Part shown: positions 1 through 5,192 of the stretch, one piece after another
Position numbering within the stretch: the stretch's first letter is position 1
How the letters are laid out: the number at the start of each line of letters is the position of its first letter
Assembly: GCA_020024475.1 (NCBI GenBank)
Contig: JAHHTS010000133.1
Coordinates: 1 to 5,250 of the forward strand
Origin: Oscillospiraceae bacterium
GTDB lineage: Bacteria > Bacillota > Clostridia > Oscillospirales > Ruminococcaceae
Direction: 5' to 3'
Length of the DNA stretch: 5,250 nucleotides
Program-made: the position numbers and the translations under genes
Notes under the pieces: generated by a model
Databases searched by the model: none
What the model was told of the DNA's origin: nothing
What the model saw: only the letters and a program-made list of their open reading frames with translations

Positions 1-165
1 ATACAAGTTAAACTTTTAATAAAAGTTAAATTTATAAAAAGTTTAATGAATTTTATTTTAAAATAATTATTTTTCAAAAAACGTTTAAAATAAATGTACA
101 ATTTTACAAATTAAGCGAATATTTATAGTTTTTTTTGGCACAAATTACATTTTTTTATAAATTGG
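1..165. other. AT-rich upstream region, no gene seen
   Basis: This stretch is extremely AT-rich and carries no open frame or RNA gene that I can support. The only structure is a short A/T hairpin at 11-27 (AACTTTT, loop AAT, AAAAGTT). It could be the end of a terminator from an unseen upstream gene, but it has almost no G/C in the stem and could equally be chance in such biased sequence. The A/T tracts just before the -35 box may act as an UP element for the promoter at 166-194; that is inference. Confidence 0.45.
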
Positions 166-194
166 TTGACATCAACAAAAAGCGGTGTTATCAT
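166..194 (+). promoter_or_regulatory. Sigma-A type promoter of the lysine transporter operon
   Basis: A perfect -35 box TTGACA (166-171) is followed by a 17-base spacer and the -10 box TATCAT (189-194), five of six matches to TATAAT. The -10 is preceded by TGT (186-188), giving the extended TGN motif typical of Gram-positive vegetative promoters. Transcription should begin near 201, about 40 bases before the riboswitch P1 helix and about 365 bases before the first start codon. I see no operator over the boxes, which fits control by the leader RNA rather than by a repressor. Confidence 0.85.
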
Positions 195-214
195 ACAAAC
201 ATAATCGCATAAAG

Positions 215-242
215 ATTGTTTCGGAAATAAACCCCGAACAAT
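215..242 (+). other. Leader hairpin abutting riboswitch P1
   Basis: Bases 215-224 pair with 234-242 to form a nine-pair stem with one bulged T (221) and a nine-base A-rich loop. It lies in the transcribed leader immediately 5' of the riboswitch, and its last three bases (240-242) are those that could also lengthen P1 by pairing with 401-403. It may protect the 5' end of the mRNA or stack on P1. It is not part of the standard lysine riboswitch, and its function is unknown. Confidence 0.45.
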
Positions 243-403
243 GGTAGAGGAGCGAAAATCATCAGTAACTTACAGAATACGACTGTTCACGCTGTGAGTG
301 AAAGGGTTTTTCGCCGAAGATTTTTACTAGAACAGTAGTGAAATATCTGGGCTGACGGATAACATCCGGCAGACTGTCACAGCAATGTGGAGTGCTATCC
401 ATT
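240..403 (+). promoter_or_regulatory. Lysine riboswitch (L-box)
   Basis: The leader matches the L-box aptamer. P1 pairs GGTAG (243-247) with CTATC (395-399). P2 begins with GCGAAAA (252-258) pairing TTTTCGC (308-314), then the AGTA/GAAAGG internal loop region, and its upper stem pairs 269-275 with 292-298. P3 is 323-329/336-342, P4 is 352-360/364-372 (one A-G mismatch, loop AAC), and P5 is 378-381/386-389 with a GCAA loop. The conserved strings GGTAGAGG, GAAAGG, CGCCGAAG, GACTGTCAC and TGTGGAG are present. Loop L3 GAACAG (330-335) is the exact complement of CTGTTC (283-288) in L2, the kissing interaction known from lysine riboswitch structures. Lysine binding should stabilise P1 and the five-way junction and favour the terminator at 456-496, lowering expression of the transporter when lysine is plentiful. 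Confidence 0.96.
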
Positions 404-455
404 GACGACATATGAGAATTATATTTTATATTTTAATGTAGATTCTTTTCGTTTG

Positions 456-496
456 CCATGATACTTTTCCATTGCTGAAAGGTACATGGTTTTTTT
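456..496 (+). terminator. Riboswitch-controlled intrinsic terminator
   Basis: Bases 456-469 pair with 477-489 in a 13-pair stem with one bulged A (461), loop CATTGCT (470-476), followed directly by seven T (490-496). It lies between the aptamer and the first gene, so it is the expression platform. CATTGCTG (470-477) is the perfect complement of CAGCAATG (380-387) in the P5 region of the aptamer. Forming that alternative helix would block both the terminator and the lysine-bound fold. A further partial pairing, 474-482 with CCTTCAGC (501-508), could stabilise read-through RNA; this is weaker. Confidence 0.9.
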
Positions 497-566
497 GTTG
501 CCTTCAGCTAAAAAGTAGCAAGCCTCTGCTTCCCGCGATAAAACAATTTCGAAAGGAAGAAAAACA

Positions 567-1445
567 ATGAAAAAAAGATTTTTAGCCCTCATCTCTGCTG
601 CAATTCTTGCAGTATCACTCACAGCTTGTGGTGGTAACTCAACAGACTCTGGTAACAAAGAAGTTAAATCAGGTGTAGAAGACGGTGTTCTCACCATCGC
701 TATGGAATGTGGATACGCTCCTTACAACTGGCTTCAAACAGACGATTCAAATGGTGCTGTTCCAGTATCCAATGTTGAAGGTGGCTATGCAAATGGCTAC
801 GATATTATGATTGCAAAAAAAATATGTGAAGCAAATGATTGGCAACTTGAAGTTATCCAGTCTGACTGGGGTTCTCTTGTTCCTGGTGTTCAGACAGGCA
901 CTTATGATGCAGCTATCGCAGGGCAGTCTATGACTAAAGAACGCTCACAGCAAGTGGATTTTGCCGGTCCTTACTATTACGCTTCAATGGTTTGCGTAAC
1001 AACAAATGACAGTCCTTATGCAAATGCAACTTCTATCCAAGACCTTGCAGGTGGTAAATGTACATCACAGGAATCAACCATTTGGTATGACCAATGTTTG
1101 CCACAGATACCTGATGCACAGATTCAGACACCTTCAGAAAGCGCACCTGCTATGCTTATGGCTCTTTCAACTGGTGTTGTTGACTTTATCTGTACAGATG
1201 TTCCTACTGCAAAAGGTGCAATTTCTGCTTATCCAAACATGAAAATACTTGATTTTTCAGGCACAGATGGCGACTTCCAGTTTGATGATGCTGTTCGTGC
1301 AGAAAATGTTAACATAGGCATTTCTGTTTCAAAAGGAAATACTGTTTTAAAAGAAGCTATGGATAAAGTTCTCAGCCAAATGACTGCTGATGACTTTAGT
1401 GCTATGATGGATCAAGCTATTTCTATTCAGCCACTTAGCGAATAA
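567..1445 (+). CDS. Lysine (polar amino acid) ABC transporter substrate-binding lipoprotein
   Basis: This 292-residue protein captures the amino acid outside the membrane and delivers it to the permease encoded next. Residues 1-20 are a lipoprotein signal (MKKR, hydrophobic core, lipobox LTAC), with Cys21 as the lipidated residue. The rest is a two-lobed SBP_bac_3 (cluster F) binding protein. Family marks are YAPYNW (50-55), GYDIMIAKKI (77-86), TKER followed by VDFAGPYY (123-137) and GVVDFICTDVPTAKG (203-217). By analogy with the LAO-binding protein, Arg126 should hold the substrate carboxylate and Asp211 the amino group. The start is fixed by an AAAGGAAG site ten bases upstream and by the signal peptide. 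The lysine riboswitch upstream is the main reason to propose lysine; the protein alone says only polar or basic amino acid. The mature protein has six further cysteines, more than usual for a surface lipoprotein. Confidence 0.93.
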   Translation: MKKRFLALISAAILAVSLTACGGNSTDSGNKEVKSGVEDGVLTIAMECGYAPYNWLQTDDSNGAVPVSNVEGGYANGYDIMIAKKICEANDWQLEVIQSDWGSLVPGVQTGTYDAAIAGQSMTKERSQQVDFAGPYYYASMVCVTTNDSPYANATSIQDLAGGKCTSQESTIWYDQCLPQIPDAQIQTPSESAPAMLMALSTGVVDFICTDVPTAKGAISAYPNMKILDFSGTDGDFQFDDAVRAENVNIGISVSKGNTVLKEAMDKVLSQMTADDFSAMMDQAISIQPLSE

Positions 1446-1465
1446 GCGTCAATACTTTAATAACC

Positions 1466-1498
1466 AAAGGAGAGGACGCAAATGTACCTCTCCTTTTT
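1466..1498 (+). terminator. Intercistronic terminator between binding protein and permease
   Basis: A perfect ten-pair stem (AAAGGAGAGG at 1466-1475 with CCTCTCCTTT at 1487-1496), an eleven-base loop and a run of five T (1494-1498) lie 20 bases after the binding-protein stop. The permease has no convincing promoter of its own in the 55 bases that follow, so this is probably a partial terminator or an RNA-stabilising hairpin. Either would give more binding protein than permease and ATPase, a common arrangement in ABC importer operons. The left arm is also a strong ribosome binding site for a 14-codon frame at 1482-1526. Confidence 0.8.
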
Positions 1499-1553
1499 CA
1501 ATATGTTAATAAATTCATCATTATGAAATTTTGTCAGAAAAGGATTAGATTAT

Positions 1554-2459
1554 ATGTTTCAGGTTTTTATTCAGCAGTGCGCACAACTAGGTGCTGATAT
1601 TTCAGTTACCTGGGCACGCTATGGTCAGCAGTATTTAGCTGGTATGGCCAATACTTTTAAGCTTGCTTTATATGCCACTTTTATAGGTTGTGTAATAGGT
1701 TTTATTTGCGGCATCTTGCAGACAATTCCATATTCTAAAAATGATAATATTATAAAACGCTTTTTTCTCAAACTCATTCGTGTTATAATTCGCATTTATG
1801 TTGAGGTTTTCCGTGGCACTCCTATGATTCTTCAGGCTGTTTTCATCTACTACGGTCTTCCATATTTCACAGGCAATGCAATGCGTTTTGATAATATATT
1901 TAACGCATCACTGCTTATTGTTTCTATAAACACAGGTGCCTATATGGCTGAATCTGTTCGTGGTGGTTTTCTTTCAGTGGATCCAGGACAAACTGAAGGT
2001 GCAAAAGCTCTTGGTATGACGCATTTTCAAACTATGCTTTATGTAATAATTCCACAGGCTTTCCGTGTTTTGCTCCCACAAATAGGTAATAACCTTATTA
2101 TAAACATTAAAGATACATCTGTTATGTTTATAATAGGTTTTGGTGAATTGTTCTCTGTTCACCGTGCCGCAGTTGGGGCAACATATATGTACTTCCCTTC
2201 TGCAGCTATAGAAATGGTTGCATATTTCTCTATGACCATTATAAGTTCTATTATAATTCGCTTCTTGGAAAGGGTTATGGACGGTAGCACTAACTACAAA
2301 CTTGTAAACTCTGACCAAATTGTTGGCTCTGCTGGCACATATAATTATCCTGTAACAGGTAGTCCTTCTGACGAACACAGCAAAGAAGCTGTATATATAC
2401 AAGCAAAAGAAAAACTTGAAGGAACAAAAGTAAAAACAATTGGAAAGGAAAATGATTAA
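1554..2459 (+). CDS. Polar amino acid ABC transporter permease (HisM/GlnP type)
   Basis: This is the membrane channel subunit of the importer, 301 residues, expected to work as a homodimer because no second permease gene is present. Hydrophobic segments lie at about 31-56, 74-103, 120-135, 162-178, 187-203 and 222-239. The signature RGTPMILQ (87-94) is typical of the His/Glu/Gln/Arg/opine permease family. The cytoplasmic EAA loop that docks on the ATPase is clear at about 148-177, with EGAKALG (148-154) and [11 protein letters not shown] further on. An AAAAGGA site precedes the ATG. After the last membrane segment there is a hydrophilic tail of about 55-60 residues (from about 245 to the end), rich in Lys, Glu and Ser; most family members of 215-260 residues lack this. 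The stop codon (2457-2459) is one base before the ATPase start, so the two are tightly coupled. Confidence 0.93.
   Translation: MFQVFIQQCAQLGADISVTWARYGQQYLAGMANTFKLALYATFIGCVIGFICGILQTIPYSKNDNIIKRFFLKLIRVIIRIYVEVFRGTPMILQAVFIYYGLPYFTGNAMRFDNIFNASLLIVSINTGAYMAESVRGGFLSVDPGQTEGAKALGMTHFQTMLYVIIPQAFRVLLPQIGNNLIINIKDTSVMFIIGFGELFSVHRAAVGATYMYFPSAAIEMVAYFSMTIISSIIIRFLERVMDGSTNYKLVNSDQIVGSAGTYNYPVTGSPSDEHSKEAVYIQAKEKLEGTKVKTIGKEND
2444..2449 (+). promoter_or_regulatory. Ribosome binding site inside the permease end, setting the ATPase start
   Basis: AAAGGA lies within the last permease codons. It is only two bases from the in-frame ATG at 2452 and overlaps the TTG start at 2440, but it is eleven bases from the ATG at 2461. 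Aligned to the full anti-SD, that is normal spacing. This favours 2461 and implies translational coupling to the permease. Confidence 0.65.
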
Positions 2460-2460
2460 A

Positions 2461-3204
2461 ATGAGTGAAAATGCAATATTAGAAATCAAACATCTTTCCA
2501 AATCATTTGGTCAACATGATGTTTTAAAGGATATTGATTTTACTGTTAGACCTGGAGATGTTACAAGTATTATCGGTTCATCAGGTTCTGGTAAATCAAC
2601 ATTGCTTCGTTGTATAAACTTACTTGAAACGCCAACAGGCGGTGAAATTCTTTTTCACGGTGAAGATATTACAAAACACAGCAATCAAGCTGCTAAATAT
2701 CGTTCTCGTGTAGGCATGGTTTTTCAGTCATTCAATCTCTTTAACAACATGACAGTTCTTAATAACTGCATTGTTGGACAGGTAAAAGTTCTTAAACGCA
2801 GTAAAGAAAAAGCAAGAGAAAATGCTATGAAATACCTAGAAAAAGTAGGCATGGCTCCATACATCAACGCAAAACCTCGCCAGCTTTCTGGTGGCCAAAA
2901 ACAACGTGTTGCAATAGCTCGTGCATTAGCTATGGACCCGGAAGTTCTTCTTTTTGACGAACCTACATCTGCTCTCGACCCTGAAATGGTAGGAGAAGTT
3001 CTTTCAGTTATGCAATCACTTGCAAACGAAGGTATGACAATGATTGTTGTTACTCACGAAATGGCATTTGCTCGTGATGTAAGTAACCATGTAGTGTTTA
3101 TGTCTAATGGTGTTATAGGTGAAGAAGGCACTCCTGATGAAGTGTTTAATCACCCTACAAATCCAAGAATGATTGAATTTCTTTCACGATTTCATAAAAA
3201 CTAA
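2461..3204 (+). CDS. Polar amino acid ABC transporter ATP-binding protein (GlnQ/HisP type)
   Basis: This cytoplasmic ATPase of 247 residues powers import by dimerising on ATP and binding the permease EAA loops. Every catalytic motif is intact: Walker [10 protein letters not shown] (39-47), Q-loop Gln89 in VFQSFNLF, signature LSGGQ (142-146), Walker B VLLFDEP (162-168) with catalytic Glu167, D-loop SALD (170-173) and switch His199. The length is standard for the GlnQ/HisP group, and there is no C-terminal regulatory domain of the MetN type. An in-frame TTG at 2440 and an ATG at 2452 would add seven or three residues. I prefer 2461 because the ribosome binding site is too close to the earlier starts and because [17 protein letters not shown] looks like a normal family N-terminus. 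It is the last gene of the operon. Confidence 0.95.
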   Translation: MSENAILEIKHLSKSFGQHDVLKDIDFTVRPGDVTSIIGSSGSGKSTLLRCINLLETPTGGEILFHGEDITKHSNQAAKYRSRVGMVFQSFNLFNNMTVLNNCIVGQVKVLKRSKEKARENAMKYLEKVGMAPYINAKPRQLSGGQKQRVAIARALAMDPEVLLFDEPTSALDPEMVGEVLSVMQSLANEGMTMIVVTHEMAFARDVSNHVVFMSNGVIGEEGTPDEVFNHPTNPRMIEFLSRFHKN

Positions 3205-3301
3205 ATATATCAAAAGCCTTTTTGTTTATTGTACTGTTTAAATTTGTACTGACATTACAAAAAAACTCATAGTAATAGAAATATCAAATTTTAGCAGTGA
3301 G

Positions 3302-3335
3302 CTGACTTCGTTTTTCTGGCGAAGTCAGTTTTTTT
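3302..3335 (+). terminator. Operon terminator
   Basis: CTGACTTCG (3302-3310) pairs perfectly with CGAAGTCAG (3320-3328) around a nine-base loop, followed by seven T (3329-3335). It lies 97 bases after the ATPase stop, with no gene between, and ends the lysine transporter transcript. The 3205-3301 stretch before it holds only an eight-base direct repeat (TTGTACTG at 3229 and 3244) that I would not interpret. Confidence 0.93.
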
Positions 3336-3467
3336 AGCTTTATTTACTTACTGTTGTAAAAATATATATAGTCATTTATAGCCTTTCTAGCTTAGTTAAA
3401 AGTTTTAATCTGTACCCATTTAGTGTTGAAAAAATTTTTCATTTGAAGCATTGCTGTATGTGTTACC

Positions 3468-3496
3468 TTGCCTTGATATTAAAGGTGTAATATCAT
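3468..3496 (+). promoter_or_regulatory. Candidate promoter with an overlapping inverted repeat
   Basis: TTGCCT (3468-3473) and TATCAT (3491-3496) are separated by exactly 17 bases, and the -10 is the same hexamer as in the operon promoter at 189-194. A perfect inverted repeat (TGATATTA at 3474-3481, TAATATCA at 3488-3495, six-base centre) fills the spacer and covers most of the -10, where a repressor would sit. The -35 matches only four of six bases. Downstream is a two-hairpin RNA with a terminator, which makes the promoter reading more likely. Confidence 0.45.
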
Positions 3497-3502
3497 AGTT
3501 TA

Positions 3503-3579
3503 TGTTAGCTTAAAATACCGAGGGTAAGTGTATTGAAAGCTTCGGTCACTGTGTAGACGCAACTCTGCAGTGGCTTTTT
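3503..3579 (+). ncRNA. Candidate small RNA ending in an intrinsic terminator (family not recognised)
   Basis: From a predicted start near 3503, the RNA would be about 77 nt. Hairpin 1 pairs ACCGAGG (3517-3523) with CTTCGGT (3540-3546), seven pairs closing a 16-base loop. Hairpin 2 pairs CACTG (3547-3551) with CAGTG (3568-3572), with an inner AGA/TCT pairing (3555-3557/3564-3566), and can extend by G3545-C3574. Five T follow (3575-3579), then more T-rich sequence. The G/C content of this block stands out from the AT-rich surroundings. No open frame of useful length starts here, and no gene follows on the plus strand for more than 1 kb, so it is not an obvious leader. I compared it from memory with common riboswitches and saw no match; GACGCAA recalls c-di-GMP-I, but the rest does not fit. 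The 5' end is a guess from the promoter. Confidence 0.45.
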
Positions 3580-3680
3580 ATTTTATGCTATTATTGTATT
3601 TAAAACAAAACTTGCATTTTGCTCTATTTCTATTATGTAATAACAATACTTTTATCATAGATATCTTTGATAATAGATAA

Positions 3681-4066
3681 TTACAATATTCCTTTAGCAA
3701 TTTGCATATATGAAGTATCTGTTATCCACTTCTTGATATATTCAAATCTCTGCGGAACACACTTATTGAGCAATTTTTTATGACTATAAATAACTTAAAA
3801 TTTTACGCTTTTCATCACTTTCTTTCGATTAGCAAAAAAACTCACTCATAAGCTCATCTTCCATTTTTTAATAAATTCACCTTTTCATCATATTACAACA
3901 ACGGCTTCAATTTTACTTTGAGTTTCTCAGTATATATGGAATAAGTTTTTTACTGGCTCTTTATTAAAATCTATTTTGTCTGCACTTTGCTTTGTATTAA
4001 ACCTTTTTCTTTTAGTTTAACTATTTTCTGTTCATAAAAACTTATGTGTAGATACACTCTTAACAT
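3681..4066 (-). pseudogene. Possible decayed gene, minus strand, product unknown
   Basis: No frame is open across this stretch, but read on the minus strand it gives a run of protein-like pieces in order. A 31-codon frame starts at ATG 4066 and stops at 3971. A second frame from about 3990 includes the peptide DFNKEPVKNLFHIY and, after TGA stops, KGEFIKKWKMSL (to 3846). A third frame has SKESDEKRKILSYL (3828-3785). A fourth is a 37-codon piece (3794-3681) containing CVPQRFEYIKKWITDTSYM. The use of Trp, Cys, Pro, Gln and Arg in the last piece is hard to get from random AT-rich DNA. At least one frame change and several stops separate the pieces, so if it was a gene it is dead. I do not recognise the protein. 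Chance open stretches remain a real alternative. Confidence 0.3.
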
Positions 4067-4110
4067 AAAAATACCCCTATGGTAGTTTTTTTAATTCTAC
4101 CATAAGGGGT
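4067..4110 (-). terminator. Terminator of the AIM24-family gene
   Basis: Bases 4097-4110 pair with 4073-4085 in a 13-pair stem with one extra base on the right arm, around an eleven-base A/T loop. Read on the minus strand the stem is followed by A then five T (4071-4067). It lies about 60 bases beyond the stop of the minus-strand gene. The plus-strand side is followed by CATTTTTC, so it may work weakly in both directions and insulate the gene from plus-strand transcription. Confidence 0.85.
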
Positions 4111-4170
4111 TCATTTTTCATTGTCTGTTTTTACTAAATATATTAATTTTGTAAGAAGGTTGCTTTTGTT

Positions 4171-4974
4171 TTAGAACGATGACATTGAGCCTGCACCGAA
4201 TTTTACATTGTTTGAAATTGGTGACATTAAAACTGTACCTGTGCCTCGGTATACATTTACAAGTCCTTCTCCTGATGCAGCTGAGCCCAACAAAGTTTTA
4301 CCACTTCTTTCTACACGAAAATCAAGTGATGATGACCAAGCAAGTGCGTATGGTCCGTCGATGCGTATCTCATCATTATCAAGGTAAATCTGAATAAGTT
4401 CTTCTATAGGTACAACTGATTCCAAAGCAACAATACCATTCCCCGATAATGCAAGATTAAACAAGCCTTCTCCTCCTGCCAGTGCCGAACTTAAATTAGT
4501 TCTTGCAATAACAGAATGAGTGAGTGTTCCTTCACAAGCTAAGAATAATCCGTCATCTATAACCATCTGTCCGTTAAACATTTCATTTGGATTAACCAAA
4601 AGAATATGTTTATATGATGGCTCCAATACCAATAAGCCATTACCTTTGTATTCAGGTTTGATAGTTGATTCATTTGTAACAGTACTTCTCATAGCTTTTT
4701 TCATAAAGTCACCAACACCTTTTAATCCTGTTGTTGCATCTACTTTACCTATTGTCCACTGCATTGCACCTTTCTGTGTTACAATATTTCCTTTTGAGAC
4801 ATCGCATACTACTTGTCTTTTTCGAACATTCATTTCTTGTGAAAAGTATGCCATACTTGCATAATTTGGTGAAACACTGAGATCTTTCTGATATTCCACA
4901 ACCTTAAATGGTCCTTTTTCATTAATAACCTTAACATTTGCGTTATCAACAAAATTCTTGATTTGATATGCCAT
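4171..4974 (-). CDS. AIM24 family (DUF124) protein
   Basis: This 267-residue soluble protein has no signal peptide or membrane segment. It belongs by its motifs to the AIM24/DUF124 family, beta-rich proteins related in fold to TRAP-like proteins. The yeast mitochondrial member affects inner-membrane organisation; the bacterial role is not established. The family hallmarks are two glycine-rich units near the C-terminus: GGEGLFNLALSGNGIVALES (167-186) and SGEGLVNVYRGTGTVLMSP (234-252), which look like copies of one beta unit. An earlier KGAMQWTIG (68-76) matches the family's N-terminal region. Length is normal for bacterial members. The ATG is supported by an AAAGGAGA site (4982-4989) eight bases before it. 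It is a single gene with its own terminator, read toward the lysine operon. A weak promoter (TTAAAA, 17 bases, TATACA on the minus strand near 5023-5051) is possible. Confidence 0.9.
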   Translation of the reverse strand: MAYQIKNFVDNANVKVINEKGPFKVVEYQKDLSVSPNYASMAYFSQEMNVRKRQVVCDVSKGNIVTQKGAMQWTIGKVDATTGLKGVGDFMKKAMRSTVTNESTIKPEYKGNGLLVLEPSYKHILLVNPNEMFNGQMVIDDGLFLACEGTLTHSVIARTNLSSALAGGEGLFNLALSGNGIVALESVVPIEELIQIYLDNDEIRIDGPYALAWSSSLDFRVERSGKTLLGSAASGEGLVNVYRGTGTVLMSPISNNVKFGAGSMSSF

Positions 4975-5014
4975 ATTAGTTTCTCCTTTACCATGTTTTT
5001 AATTTAACTGCATA

Positions 5015-5039
5015 ATAATGTATACTATTATTACATTAT
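5015..5039. repeat. 8-bp inverted repeat upstream of the AIM24-family gene
   Basis: ATAATGTA (5015-5022) and TACATTAT (5032-5039) are perfect inverted copies separated by nine bases, 41-65 bases before the AIM24 start codon. It overlaps the weak promoter I can propose for that gene, so it could be an operator. If transcribed it would be a leader hairpin. All pairs but two are A-T, and the region is very AT-rich, so chance is a serious alternative. Confidence 0.4.
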
Positions 5040-5048
5040 CTTTTTAAC

Positions 5049-5192
5049 TTATTTATTTTCTGTGACATTTTCCATAATGACTTTTCTGAAGTTATTAGCT
5101 TCAGCGCCTGCTACCTTTACAGTTTTAGTTGTGTTTAAAACTTGTTTTCCTTTTTGAGCAGTTGAATCATCAACGTCTTTTATTTTTTTGCA
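5049..5192 (-). pseudogene. End of a coding-like frame with no start, possible gene remnant
   Basis: Minus-strand bases 5192-5049 are open for 47 codons and end in TAA, 74 bases before the AIM24 start. The peptide contains TAQKGKQVLNTTKTVKVAGA and then EANNFRKVIMENVTENK, with an amino acid mix and local G/C content that look coding, unlike the surroundings. The frame is closed upstream by TAG (5195-5193), and it has no ATG, GTG, TTG or CTG start except an ATG eight codons before the stop. A run of seven A at 5189-5183 is a natural slip site, but neither other frame upstream stays open. I read it as the 3' end of a truncated gene. A short real protein with a rare start codon cannot be excluded. 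I do not recognise the family. Confidence 0.35.

Noticed and set aside
419..697. Minus-strand open frame of 92 codons over the leader and start of the binding-protein gene
   Set aside because: It runs antisense to the signal peptide coding region and the riboswitch terminator, has no ribosome binding site, and its peptide matches no family I know.
1006..1242. Plus-strand 78-codon frame inside the binding-protein gene
   Set aside because: It is out of frame within an intact conserved gene and rich in Leu/Gln/His, as expected for a frame shadow.
1974..2501. Minus-strand open frame of 175 codons opposite the permease
   Set aside because: It is antisense to a clearly real permease; its Cys/Phe/Tyr-rich peptide is typical of a reverse-strand shadow.
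3229..3251. Direct repeat TTGTACTG, two copies 15 bases apart
   Set aside because: It has only two short copies after an operon stop, with no array, mobile element or gene linked to it.
3427..3441. A/T palindrome TGAAAAAATTTTTCA as an operator or terminator
   Set aside because: It is nearly all A and T in a very AT-rich stretch, with no gene placed to use it; chance explains it.
3458..3490. Ten-codon frame before the small RNA candidate, as a possible leader peptide
   Set aside because: It has no good ribosome binding site, overlaps the proposed promoter boxes and has no regulated gene after it.
3544..3575. Possible tRNA or c-di-GMP-I riboswitch, because of the hairpins and GACGCAA
   Set aside because: There is no T-loop, anticodon arm or cloverleaf, and the other conserved c-di-GMP-I elements and second stem are missing.
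4179..4864. Two plus-strand frames (4179-4397 and 4520-4864) opposite the AIM24-family gene
   Set aside because: Both are antisense to a gene with clear family motifs and a strong ribosome binding site, and neither has a start signal.
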